A stretch of 64,000 bases of DNA from Flammulina velutipes (Eukaryota > Basidiomycota > Agaricomycetes > Agaricales > Physalacriaceae): contig CM022375.1 in NCBI GenBank assembly GCA_011800155.1, forward strand, positions 558,001-622,000, written 5' to 3'. The translations under genes were made by a program, and so were the position numbers. How positions within the stretch are numbered: position 1 is the stretch's first letter; each line of letters opens with the position of its first letter. Under the pieces are notes generated by a model, which had not been told where the DNA came from, searched no databases, and worked only from the letters and a program-made list of their open reading frames with translations. Below, in pieces: positions 34,142 through 45,650 of this stretch.

Positions 34142-34604
34142 CACAAGTGGAGATCGCAGTTGAACCTGACACCAGTTCAGCCGTTGAACTTACGTTGAAC
34201 TTGTGTTGAACCCGGGCTGAACCCGAAACATTGATTTGTCTTAAGTCTGATTAAGGAGTTTAAGGAGTTAATTATTAAATACTTAAGTTATCTAGATAAC
34301 ATATCTACTGCGCTAAGTGGAGCCATTTCCCGCGCCAACTGTAGCCTAGTAATAATTATCATGCCAAGTTTCTATGATACCCAGGCTATGTGTAATTCAT
34401 TTGTCAACCTGTAGTATAGTGATAGGTGCTATAGCATGTTTCTATGATACTCAAGCAATGCTATGCTATGCTATCTTCTAAATTCCCAGTATAAAAGGTA
34501 GATGATGCTTTCATTCACCTTATCTCTCATTCCTGTAATCCAGAAAGCTGGTCTTTCTTGAGGTACTTATTCATCTCATTCATTCAGTATTCATACTCAC
34601 ATCT
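34142..34604. other. Upstream region of the tnp2/Plavaka pseudogene
   Basis: There is no gene. GTTGAACTT/GTTGAACCC repeats (34160-34225) are followed by AACTTAAGTTATC words. A TATA-like CAGTATAAAAGG (34487-34498) and a CT-rich leader precede the first ORF, which fits a promoter for the following gene. Confidence 0.4.
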
Positions 34605-37600
34605 ATGTACCTAGGAATGGCACGAAGACTCGTTGTTTGCCTTTGCTCGCAATGTGCTCATAAAACCTGGATTGATGATGATGGCGATGTACGGGCTGGC
34701 AATAGGATATCGTCATCTACCAGAGTCAATCACCAAAATCAAGATCTCGAATTGGCACAACACGAGGCCTGGTTAGAAGCAGAAAATGAACGTCAAGGAC
34801 CTGTTTCGCCCGCACCTGAAGATCTTCAACAGGATCAGCCTGCGCCTAACATTGGGCAAGGTATATCAATCATTTACTTGAGCTATGTGCATACTGATAA
34901 TCCTATAGAAATGGCTAGCATAGTTGATCTTGCATGTTTTCTTATTGCATGACTTGCCTTAAAAGGAAGTGCAAGTTGGGAAACTGCTTATATCATGGCC
35001 AAGGCAATCCAGTATTTTCTGGCTTTGACAGTCATGAAGTTCTATCGTGTTTTCCACTTCTTTAACATTGATTATGATCCACTGACTCCAGCTGGCATTG
35101 CAACTATATATCGCCAGTATGATTTTCTTGAACCACATATTATCAGCACTGTCGCCTGTCCGACCTGTCACAAGCAGTACCCCAACAATACAGGTGTCAA
35201 AATTCCATCAAAATGTACTTGGCAGAAGAATCCACTACGACGTCCAGAGTGTGGCACACCACTCTACAAGACACGAGTTACAACCAATGGAACATTGATG
35301 GAAACACCGAACCTCTATTTTTCTACACAATCATTCACCTCCTGGCTTAGATTCTTTCTTGGACGTGCTGAAATTGATAAAGAGTTACACAAGACATTTA
35401 TCGCTCAGGCTACAAGTGTCGCAAATCCACCAAACATCATGCAACAGATTTACGATACTCCAGCATGGCGCAGCTTTCAGTATTACATTAAAACAGCATA
35501 TTGTCTTGTCTTTGCTCTCTATATAGACCGGTTCAATCCCTACACCAACAAGATAGCAGGTATGTCATTCTCCTGCCTAATAAACCAAATTAATAAATAT
35601 TTACAGGCAAGAAGGCTTCCGTTGGAGCTATTATCTTGTACTGTCTCAATCTTCCTTTCACGATACACTTCAAAGTTGAGAACATCTTTGTTGCAGGTAA
35701 GATCTATTTATTTGTATTTTTAATCAAAAACTCATTTTGTTAAAGGTCTTATACCAGTCTCAAATATTCCAACAAACCTTCAAATTGGGCATATTGTTGA
35801 AGCAATCACAAAGATGGTCTTGAATTTCTCCGAAAGGATTCCAACCTATACCGTCCCTACTGGTGCACTAATTGATGCTCATATTATCCTAATTCTTGCA
35901 GATTTGGAGGCTATACGAAAATGTACTGGATTTGCACCTCATATGGCTAGATGGTTTTGCTGGTACTGTAAATGCACATTGGCATTCAGACACAAGTGGA
36001 ATCATACTGAATGGGAGTACCGGACTAACGATGAAGTCCGGAAACTAACACAACAATGGAAGGACGAAAACTGAATATTCGAGAAGACCAAACTTGTCAA
36101 AAAGTCAGGTGTTTTATAGACACCAATGCATGATTTACCATACTGGGAACCCGTCACTCACACGCTACTGGGTTTTATGCATAATTGGCTAGAAGGTATT
36201 ATTATACTTTCTCTCAAGATCTAGTGTCTAATTATTTGTTAGGAATCCTGCAGACCCATCAGAGAGAGCTTTTGGGATTGGGACGCAAAGATGATAAAAA
36301 GACCAAAAAAGATGATGATGATGATGATGATAATTCTCAAATTCAGCCAAAGTCTGAGGAAGGAGGCCTTACAACTGACGTGTCAAGTGATACGACAATG
36401 TCTGACTCAGATGATGATTGGTCCTATCAGCGAGTCGCTCATACTGGTATAACACCATCCTTTGAGGTGAGTTCTCCCCTGTTGATTTGAATAACTGGTT
36501 CTGATCAAATTATACAGCAAACAATATTGAATAGCCGGGACACTATACCAACTCAGGATCACTATCATCCTCCCTCTCCACCAGAACCTGAAATAGAGGA
36601 GGATGAAGAGAATGAGACTCTTTCTGATGACGATGATGGCAATCCTGATATCTCCACACCCGGCACACCGCAATACAACTTTTCAGCAGACCAAATCAGC
36701 CTCATTCGACAGTGTATTCGGGAAATAACCTGGCCAACATATATATCCCGACTTCCTAGCAATCTTGGAGAGAAAAAACATAGGAAACTCAAAGCGATTG
36801 ACTACCTTCATCTTTTTACTATGATTTACCCACTTGTTCTTCCAGAAGTTTGGCTGCTCAATTCCTCAACACAGTCAAAGGCTCTGTTTGAAAATTTCGC
36901 ATCACTTGTAGCAGCGACCAACATTATCTCATCATATAGTATCTCCAGCCTTGACCCAGATATTTATATGCAACACTATGTTGCATATAAACGCTCTACA
37001 AAGGTATGTCTTCCTTTTAATACCTAGTCAATATCATCTATTGATATTTTTATAGACACTCTTTCCAAAATACAAACCCAAGCCAAATGATCATTACACA
37101 ATGCACAATGGACGTATACTCAAGCATTGGGGTTCACTTGCAGCTTTAAGTGAATTTCCGGGAGAGCATATTAACGGTATGCTGCAAAAGATGAATACTA
37201 GTGGACGCAAAGGTATGCAAATGTTTATATTCATTTAATACTCAAATCTAACTATCTATCACAGAGGATCTAGACCTTACAATGCTCTACCACATATGTC
37301 ATCAAGGCCGACTGGATGTCTATCTCAAACAGCAGCAGATGGAACCTACTGAAGTTGGTGGTCTATCGCAGATCCTCTATCCAACCAAGGCTACACCAAA
37401 TACTGTTACATCAAATGAGGATGCAAAGATGCTGGCAAAAGGAAGCCAGATGTCTGATGAAGAGTATTTAATACTCTCTAGGTAACATATAACATCACAA
37501 GATTGGCATATGTAACTAATGCTTCCCAGGTATCTCAAAGCATCCAATGAAGATTGCCACACACAGGAAGAAGCTCTTACTGCTCAGACACCTCTTACGG

Positions 37601-38025
37601 GCTTTATAATACCTCGGTGACCACTTCATCCGTTGAACATTATCATTGAGGGCAACCAATTTGCGAAGTTTTCTAATCATATTGGAGGCAGTTACATTCA
37701 GTTCTACGATCCTATGCTGCCAGCACTGCAGCTTGAAGGTCGTATTGAAGACATCTGGAAGTTACCTCTAGATGGCCATGTACGAACCTTCCTTCTTGTA
37801 CGCAAGCTCAGGGATCTGGATTTACACGAGGTTCGGATGACACCATATCATCTGAAGCCTGAGCTCCTGACACGGGTGTATGATACTCGTCCTTCTGAAA
37901 ATGTTCTCCTGATTGAACCACGACACATTATCACACATCTCACGACTTGGACACGGCCCAGGTTTCTCACTATCAATCACTCTGTTATTATTGTTAACTG
38001 GGCACTCAACCGGGGCAGACGTTGA
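34605..38025 (+). pseudogene. Second tnp2/Plavaka-type transposase, broken
   Basis: The N-terminal CLCSQC zinc motif precedes an acidic linker. The helical region reads GSASWETAYIMAKAIQYFLA then FLEPHIISTVACPTCHKQYP (a second Cys pair). The RNase H-like core has LVFALYIDRFNPYTNKIAG with a conserved Asp, then ALIDAHIILILADLEAIRKC and HMARWFCWYCKCTL. The hallmark LPYWEPVTHTLLGFMHNWLE then GILQTHQRELLG follows at about 36130-36280. An Asp/Glu insert and ITWPTYISRLPSNLGEKKHR come next. The C-terminal frames run to 38025 with introns near 36465-36518, 37003-37053, 37213-37263 and 37482-37529. In-frame stops at about 36072, 36115 and 37617 inactivate it. It shares strand and architecture with, but not close similarity to, the 29.6-32.4 kb gene. 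Confidence 0.8.
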
Positions 38026-38302
38026 CAGAGATATTGTAGCTATCATTTAATCTAAACAATGACAGTTGTGTTGTATTCAAGCTTGCAATTAAACAGGAAT
38101 TGTGTATAAGTAAGAAAAATATTCTAAAGCTTATGCGGTAGTAATGGTGCGTGTCCAAACAGATCAGAAAATACAGATACATAATGTAGTACAAGGTCCT
38201 TCTCAATCTTATCGAGTTTATTTCCCTCCAGTTGATGCTCCCTCAATCTTCGACCAGCTCCTGACAAATGGCGGGACATAGCATGAGGACCACTATCTCA
38301 CC

Positions 38303-38670
38303 TAGAGACCTCAACGAGTTACCCGCGGGTGCACCCCCGGATCCCTGCATGGGTACCCATGGTCACTGGCCACTGCCCCTGCACCCTTGGCCGGACCCTC
38401 CACTTTTGACCCGCGGATCCGGAGGATCCGGGTTTTTTGAGACTCGACCCACGGGTACCCAAGAAAATAGGCTTATATAGGCTTAATTAGGCAAGGATCC
38501 ATGGGTACCCGTGGTGGGTACCCATGCATTTTCCATAAATTCTGTCCCCGCACCCTTGCCGGACCCGGACCCTTTGACCCGCGGATCTAAGGGGTCCGAG
38601 TCCGGGGATCCCGGGCCGACGGATCTACCCATGGGTACCCATCTGGACTCGGACCTCCATGAGGTCTCTA
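38303..38670. mobile_element. hAT-type MITE, 368 bp
   Basis: The termini are TAGAGACCTCA (38303-) and its inverse TGAGGTCTCTA (ends 38670). The flanks carry a perfect 8-bp duplication, ATCTCACC (38295-38302 and 38671-38678). The interior has many GGGTACCC and GGATCC words arranged with rough dyad symmetry and no ORF. It lies directly after the stop codon of the minus-strand gene at 38674. Confidence 0.92.
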
Positions 38671-38673
38671 ATC

Positions 38674-40643
38674 TCACCCCTCCATCACCCCAAAGAATCC
38701 TTCTAAAGCGATACAGCGGTCCTCAGTATCTTCCAACGCAAATCCTGACTTCCCACTGGAAGACGATGTCGGTACCAAGCTGTCTTCGAAGTGGGGGATG
38801 CGATTGAGAACAAGAATTTGATGGGCATCAGGAGTATCGTCCAGTTTGTAGCAAAGGCGGTCGAGAGTGACGAGTTCATATCGAAAATTGATTTCGAATA
38901 GTTCCCACAGAACTTGCCTCGCAACGGTGCGTGGTGGTATCATGACAGACGAAAGTGTTATGCTGCGCCACTTGATAGGACACGCCTGAAGGCGAGACAG
39001 ATCCACGGAGGCCTTAACAACAAGTCAGCCAGTAATTATAGCTTGAAATAATAAGGAACGACATACCTGCATCCCTCCGACACGAGACAATCCTGTAACA
39101 GTGACTCCATCTCTGCCCGATCCTTTGACGCTTTCGTGTGGCTACTTGTTGACACTCCGACAACTTCAAGACCCAGGATCCGACACCATTGACTTGACCG
39201 CAGAGGATGAAAGCTGGGGGACCGCATACGATAAAGGCATACAGCACGCAACTTCAACCATGTGCAGAAAAGTCCTGCACAGGTGGCGGTGACAGCAGCC
39301 ACAGCAATAATGTTGGGATCAGGGAGTGCATATCCATTGTCCACACCTCGGATTGGAATAGTCTGGAAGTTGGTAAAGTGTCGACCCACAGTCTCGCTGC
39401 TCGACATCCAATTGGAAAGGCCATCGGGTATCATGTCGGAGACCACATCGACAAATTTACATCGGTCAGCCGTTCCTTTGCCTTTGTTTCCTGTAGTCTT
39501 CTTCTTAGGATCTACTATTGTGTGAGCTCGATACCTCTCTAAGAAACAAAATGAACTTACAAGGTGTTGCTCTCGGTGTAGGCACAGTTGACGTCCTGGA
39601 CGGGCCAGCTGGTGGGGCTGCGGGAGTGATGCTGGTGTCAACGGGAACGGGATCCGAAGACGGGGTAGAGTAGATATTGGTGGTAGTGAGCGAGCGAATG
39701 AAGTTTGCCATCGAGCGAAAACGATCAGAGTTTCTTGCCAAGCCAGTGAATATAACGGGAAAAGGAGGGGAGGCATCTTCTAGGCAAATGACGATGTCGC
39801 CCCGGCCAGGAAGCGTTGTTGAGGTGGTAAAAGAGTCGGCCCAGGCATCGACTCGGATTCCGACGCTTTTCTCGAGCGGGCGTACCAACCAAACAGGTAT
39901 CCCAGCCTGTATGGTGGAAATGAGGTAAAATACAAATAACCGAAAAGGAGACGTACCATGAAAAGTTTCTCAGCAACGATGAGATCGTCCATCAAGGCAC
40001 CAACCATATTGTAAGTGAGATCCCTCTTCCTCGATGTAGCACTCAGGCCATGGTAAAAATCCCGATATGTTGTTAGTCAATCCATCCGTGCTGCGAGCTC
40101 CAGAGCTACACATTGTGTCAATGCGAAAATGGTGGCAGATTCCGTAAAGGATGCGGGGAGGTCGAGAAGTCCCCGTAAGGTCTTCAACTGCGCGCTCAAC
40201 AACCGTACCCACGCGTCTTTGTCGAGGAAGGAAGAGATGCGTTTGAGAATTGGTACAATGGCCCCGACAAGCAATTCCCGGTAGGTTTTTTCGATGTGGC
40301 CAAGGGTGGAGGCAGGGGACTCGTCGTGAGTACTCTGGACTTCGAGAGGCTTGAATTCGTCAATATGAGGCGGCCACCAAAGAATGGTATCCCCTGGTCT
40401 GGTGGTGTCTTGGTTGGTGATACGAATGACAGCCAGGTGGCTAAGTTCGGAGGACCATGGTTGGGGATGATGCAAAGGATCGTCTTCACCGAAATGCCAG
40501 TCACAGCGCATTCTGACGCGTCGTTCTCCGAGCAGGGGATGATAGATCATTTGCATATTTGGGGACGTGACAAAGACATTATGCTCCGGGAATTTACAGC
40601 CAATAAGACCTTCAAAAGAACGAATCATGCCTTTCCCCGACAT
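38674..40643 (-). pseudogene. Agaricomycete repeated gene of unknown function, multi-exon
   Basis: The first large frame (40643-40077) starts MSGKGMIRSFEGLIGCKFPE. It ends at an in-frame TGA (40077-40079) where the frame clearly continues (LTTYRDFYHGLSATSRKRDL). After an intron (about 39960-39910) come AGIPVWLVRPLEKSVGIRVD and a Pro/Thr-rich segment. A second intron is at about 39570-39530. The exon starting YRAHTIVDPKKKTTGNKGKG runs to about 39066. The last exon (about 39010-38674) has IKWRSITLSSVMIPPRTVAR and VLWELFEINFRYELVTLDR. The layout and the AGIPVW(L/F)VRP and WELFEINFRYEL motifs match an uncharacterised family repeated in Agaricomycetes. The stop TGA lies in the target duplication of the adjacent MITE. 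Confidence 0.6.
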
Positions 40644-40699
40644 AATGCTTCACCACGTTTAGAGAAAGCGCGCAAGATGATAATGGGAGAACGTACAGG

Positions 40700-41284
40700 G
40701 TCTAGGTTGAATCTTGAACGATAGAAAGCGAGGGAGATAGCTGTGTCACATAGACTGCAGCACTTCAAAATTCACGACTCGAAGTCAATGAACTCTACGC
40801 CCGACTCGAGGTCCCAGCGCTGAAGGTGATGGTGTTGCTGTGAATCGTGATCCAAAATGGCTAGACACGACGATGTTTGGCACTGTTAGGTTTACCATTT
40901 TTCTGATCATTGTCTCTTCCACCAGCTATCATCGCCAAATCCACCTCGACCTCGCATCGGGTGGATGGCACTATCGGACACGCTCCGTAATGCTGCGATA
41001 TTGTCCTCGTGACGTATCAATTGGCCGTATCGTGTCGTTCCGTTCCCTGCGTCTCCGTGGCCTTGGGCGCCATTCCAGTGTCTCCTCTGTTCCTATTCAT
41101 CTCCCGAGTTCACAGCGCTTGGCACACCAAAAAGTTTTGGATGCAATAAATACATCGGTACGTATTTCATAAGGTTCTGTCTCACTAAAGCCACTTCTCA
41201 CTCCTCCATCCTTAGCGTATCATCCACCTCCTCCCCTTCTTCATCATCCATCTCGTCGTCCATCCTGGTTCACCCTATGCTATA
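40700..41284 (+). other. Possible short gene or none
   Basis: A 110-aa frame (40840-41172) is basic and Ser/Arg-rich without recognisable motifs. The rest is AT-poor spacer up to the X4 repeat. I do not see convincing coding structure. Confidence 0.2.
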
Positions 41285-42080
41285 CAGATAACTAGTTAAT
41301 AGATGATAGTGGTGGGGCCAAATAACTAGTTGTCAGCTCTTATTAATTAGGCCATTTTGGCAGGCTAATATGGCTGGCTGGCGGGCAGGGGGCGGGCTGG
41401 GATGGGGCGGGATGAGTCCCAAATATGGATAGGAATTGATGGGAGCATGTAGGGATTGATGGGCAGGGGGAGGGGAAGCAGGGGATGGGGAAATGTGGCC
41501 ACACATAAATCCGGACCTAGGGATTGATGGGTACTGATGTCATTGATTGCCCAGGGGGATGGGGAATGAGAATAGGAATTGTGGCACCAGGAAAATCCGG
41601 ACCTAGGGTTTGATGGGGGCAGGGGATGGGGGATGGGGACAGGGGAAATGTGGCCACAGGAAAATCCGGACCTAGGGATTGATGAGAACTGATGGGATTG
41701 ATGGGAGAGGGGATGGGGGATGGGGGCAGGGGGATTGGGGGCAGGGGACAATTGTGGCACCAGGATAAATACTGGGCTATTGCCAGGATATGAGGAGGGT
41801 ATGGGAGGGATGATTGTAGGTTAAAAAATAAAATTCTTTCTAACTATCAGAAACATGAATGGGGATGTGGCAGCTACTGAAACCAATAATAAAACGATGT
41901 GTGGCGCATTTTTAATCGGGGAGCACATACCTCGAATTGACCTGGGGTCGTTCTAGATGTCTTCCTATTGAAAAATGGATGTGTGCAGCACAAAGAACCA
42001 TGTAAAACACGAAGATTTGGCTGAGAAACAAGCCAAACATTATTGAAAATTCATCAAAAAGCACCAAAAAGGGAGCAGCA
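41285..42080 (+). repeat. Family X repeat, copy X4 (truncated)
   Basis: The AACTAGTTA arms at 41289-41330 are followed by X1-like GGGATGAGTCCCAAATATGG (41410) and repeated tccggacctaggg units. It ends in the AAAAAGGGAGCAGCACTTTG module. At that module the sequence switches to family Y (CTCTCATAGCC..). Confidence 0.85.
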
Positions 42081-42591
42081 CTTTGCTCTCATAGCCTAGG
42101 GACCTAAACTCACTTGGAGGTCACTTATATACCTCTAGGGCATTGCACCTAATACCCAGTTAGGTTCCCATGTCAGCAGAATCATCATTTTATCGCAAAA
42201 TTGCGCCACACTTCGTCGAGGCACTCTCTTTGATTGCTGTAACCTGGGGGAACCTTTTATGGAAGGATGTGTACAATAAAATATCATTCCAAATGTGATT
42301 CCAATGCTAGAATGTGTTCAAGACCTCAAATACATGGATATATACATGAGACTATCACCAAAAAGGGAGCAGCACTTTTCTCTTGCATTCTGAGGATCTA
42401 AAACTACTTGGAAGTCATTCATAAACCTTTGGGGCATTGTATATGACACCCAGATAGGTTCCCAGATCACCAGTGCTCTTGCATTAAGCAAAAATGTCCA
42501 GAAATTGCGCCACACATTGTCGAGCCACCTCATTGGTCTACCATCACTTGGGGGCACCTTATATGAAAAGATATACATTATTATTGAACTA

Positions 42592-43231
42592 CAGTACCCA
42601 AGATCAGGCGCATATGGGATCTGGAGAAGTACAGCGATCCAGTCATACGTGACTTGCCGACTGACGTTCCCATCGACTGGTTCACAATCAGGGTCTTCAA
42701 CGGCTTGCCAGCCGAATGGCACATGCTGTTCGCAGACGCCCTTGTGGCATTGCCCTCCAAAGAGATCCTCGACAAGGCCATGTCGCCGGACGCGGACTGG
42801 AACAAGATGTCGGACAAGGAGTTCATGGACAAGTGGGACAATGCTATCAAGGCGAAGTACAACATTCCTCTACCCGAGGAGGAACCGGAGAGACCGGCGG
42901 GAACTGGAGGAGGGACTGAGGGAAATGCTGAGGGAGATGCTGCAGGAGCTGAGGGAGATGCTGGGGGAGATGCTGCTGCAGGAGCTGAGGGAGAGGATGG
43001 AGGAGCTGAGGGACAAGACACTGGGGCAGAAGGGCAAACCAACGAGCCCGGACGACATAGAAGCAGGGACATGGTGGTAGGCGTGACTACGACGACGACG
43101 ACGACGATTACTACACGGAGGAAATAAACAAAGACCACAGTGGTGACGATCGAGTGATGCTGGACATGAAGGCTCGGTTGCGCAAGGTGAAGCAAGATAC
43201 TGCCATGAGGGAGAGGGACTCCAACAGAAGT
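42592..43231 (+). pseudogene. Captured coding fragment inside Y1 (gag- or host-derived)
   Basis: An open frame enters from the left junction and reads VPKIRRIWDLEKYSDPVIRD, then PIDWFTIRVFNGLPAEWHML and PDADWNKMSDKEFMDKWDNA. A low-complexity Gly/Ala/Glu segment follows (42893-43020, from a degenerate GCTGAGGGAGATGCTG tandem repeat). The frame slips in an (ACG)n run (43086-43109). The alternative frame continues YYTEEINKDHSGDDRVMLDM, then K-A-R-L-R-K, exactly up to the right junction at 43231. It lacks both start and end, so it is a captured internal piece. The helical Trp-rich part could be Gag-like, but no zinc knuckle is present and no family was recognised. Confidence 0.6.
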
Positions 43232-44055
43232 ATGTAAAAGGGTGATAATATGTATAATGCACTCAGAGCAATACTTGTAAGGCCTTGGCCGCATTTTGGA
43301 CCCTATAGCCCTCATCCAAGTCATGATTAGTTGAATAACAACATATATATATGCATATAAGGTGTTTCTAAGTAATAGCAGACAAGTGAGGTGGCTCGAC
43401 AATGTGTGACGCAATTTTCGGACATTTTTGCCTACTACATGAGTTCTGTTGACCTGGGGACCTATCTGGGTGTCATATACAATGCCCCAAAGGTTTATGA
43501 ATGACTTCCAAGTAGTTTTAGATCCTCAGAATGCAAGAGAAAAGTGCTGCTCCCTTTTTGGTGATAGTCTCATGTATATATCCATGTATTTGAGGTCTTG
43601 AACACATTCTAGCATTGGAATCACATTTGGAATGATATTTTATTGTACACATCCTTCCATAAAAGGTTCCCCCAGGTTACAGCAATCAAAGAGAGTGCCT
43701 CGACGAAGTGTGGCACAATTTTGCGATAAAATGATGATTCTGCTGACCTGGGAACCTAACTGGGTATTAGGTGCAATGCCCTAGAAGTATATAAGTGACC
43801 TCCAAGTGGTTTTAGGTCCCTAGAATATGAGAGCAAAGTGCTGCTCCCTTTATGGTACTTTTTCAACAATGTTCTCTGTGTCTCTCACTCAATTCTTCAC
43901 TCTTTTACATGATTCTTGTCTATTCAATGTGCATGTTAGACACTCTTTGCAATATGCAAAGGCTTATTCAAGGACCTAATGTGCACACACTGCTTGATTC
44001 TTTATTTTTGACAAGTCCGGAACCCTAACCTCAAAGTCATGTGACCTCATGTTGG

Positions 44056-44063
44056 TATTTAAA
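44056..44063 (+). promoter_or_regulatory. TATA-like core promoter of Y1
   Basis: TATTTAAA sits after CATGTGACCTCATGTTGG. About 40 bp downstream a CT-rich leader begins, and AATAAA follows about 300 bp downstream. The same unit recurs in Y2 (minus) and Y3. Confidence 0.5.
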
Positions 44064-44656
44064 TCAAACATTCCCTGAATCTCTCTTGACCTTGTACCAC
44101 CACCATCTCCTCTGTCTCTCCTCCTCATCTCTACTCTTGCATGTTCCTGTCTTTAAGTCACCTGTTGTATGTTCTCTTGCTTGTCTCTTGAGTCTTTATT
44201 GATGTCTTTTATTCAGATCTTTCCTTGCTATTGTCTGATGCTTTGCTACTGGTTGTGAGTTGTTTCTACTCTTTATTCTTGACTTTTACTAACTCTGTTG
44301 CTGCTAGGGTATGTACTTTTGTTAGCTAGCTCTTGTAGTATTGTGTATTATTGTATTTTGAATAAAAATTGTTGATTTAACTTCTTGTCTTTGCTGGTTT
44401 CTTAAGATTCTTGAATAAATACTTGAACCTAAGGCTATTTTATGATGTATTGAGGTTAACCTTCAGTCTGTACAGGTCTACCTATGTCAACTCATGTCTA
44501 ACTTAAGTAACTTAGACTAACTTCTGGCTAACTTAATATTGTCTACAATTATAACCATAGCCCTTGGCAACTTCATTAACTTGAGCAACTATTGTCTTTC
44601 GTAGCTCTAAGGTAACCTATAACGACTATATACAACTTAGTCTTCAAGGATGTTTC

Positions 44657-45239
44657 TGATGCTTTCTGGCATGAAAGCTGCCAGACAGCATGCGCAAGTG
44701 AAGTGTCATTGCTTCCTATTTCTATTTCAGTATGATCTAACTTCTTTCTTTGTGATTCATACCCTCGTTTGGACAGGAATTTCCCCTCGTAGGAGTCGGT
44801 TCGGGGCTCTGGGGCGTACTGCAGCTGGAAGAACGTCGAATTCGTCATGTTCCTGAGGTCGACGAAGGGCGGTGGAACGGGGCAACTCGACTTTCTTTCA
44901 AAGATTGTCATCGAGGTAACAGGTTTAGGTACTCACCTCTCGGCGAGGTCTCTTTGTGTTGAATGGTTCGGGCTCGGGTTCATTGCTATATCGACCGTGT
45001 TTGAGTCCTGCGACGGGGTCTTCGTGAATGTCCATTTGTTGGCTGTTCTACATGGTGGGATGGTGGATGAAAGAAAGAGAGGGGCTGAGACGTGGCTCAA
45101 AGACACCCACACGTGCTGAATGCGCGTGTACATCATGTGGATTTCAAATACTTAAATGATTCTATATATCACTTACATTCTACATTATTTACCATCGTAT
45201 GTTAGTTGTTATACCATTTTCAATGTCTTCAACCACGCT
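44657..45239. other. No gene recognised
   Basis: A 90-aa plus-strand frame (44847-45119) and overlapping minus-strand frames have no signature. The stretch lies between the Y1 end and the leader-like repeat. I see nothing firm. Confidence 0.4.
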
Positions 45240-45650
45240 AAGAGGTCTGCGTCCAGATACCCTGGTATCTATCTAGTGCTCTAAGACTCAACGGACTCTG
45301 TCCGCGGCTTAAAACGATAGCTTAGCTGCAGTCTAAACCACACTCAATGGGGACTGGGTCTTCCAATCAGATTCTTTCAAGTAGTTAGATGACTGTTCTG
45401 AGACAGCGCCGGGAACGTCGATGGCACAGGCAATGGCTAAACTTCAATTACTCAAAGTAGCTCCAATGGCTCTAAGTTCCTTTTGCTTTCAGATTCAAAG
45501 TCACCTATGTGACAGAACTTCTATTCAATCCTATCGAGCTACCCAACGGTAAATACTGCTTTGTGGGCTGCGTCTACTGGGGGTCTAAACTAATTTACAG
45601 TATGCTAACGAGCGTATTATATAGGTATTTCTAAAGAGCGTGACTAAAGC
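45240..45650 (+). repeat. Leader- or LTR-like repeat, copy 2
   Basis: Collinear with 960-1395 (blocks gatagcttagctgcagtct, ggactgggtcttccaatcag, agtagctccaatg, gtgggctgcg). It precedes the gene cluster at 46.8-56.1 kb and may be its 5' regulatory part. Confidence 0.45.

Larger units (their letters stand above)
42081..44656 (+). mobile_element. Family Y element Y1, fold-back form with a captured coding fragment
   Basis: The left arm 42085-42590 is the reverse complement of about 43330-43870. Between the arms sits a coding fragment (42592-43231). The right part 43232-44656 matches the reverse complement of Y2 (56363-57790). It includes the promoter-like TATTTAAA (44056-44063), a CT-rich leader and AATAAA at about 44360. 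The right end, GTTTCTGATG at 44656, is a one-base-eroded version of the GTTTCCTGATG terminus. Confidence 0.75.

Noticed and set aside
36310..36345. (GAT)n run as a functional repeat
   Set aside because: A simple trinucleotide tract encoding Asp in an acidic insert; ordinary slippage.
29534..38025. Possible KDZ (Kyakuja-Dileera-Zisupton) transposase
   Set aside because: The conserved blocks (SNPFANLSRRALRRSQ, LPYWEP..MHNWLEG) belong to the tnp2/Plavaka type; no CxC cysteine cluster of KDZ proteins was seen.
42505..43414. Long ORFs on both strands across the Y1 insert
   Set aside because: Only the plus frame with PIDWFTIRVFNGLPAEWHML has protein-like composition; the others are shadows of a repetitive GC-rich segment.
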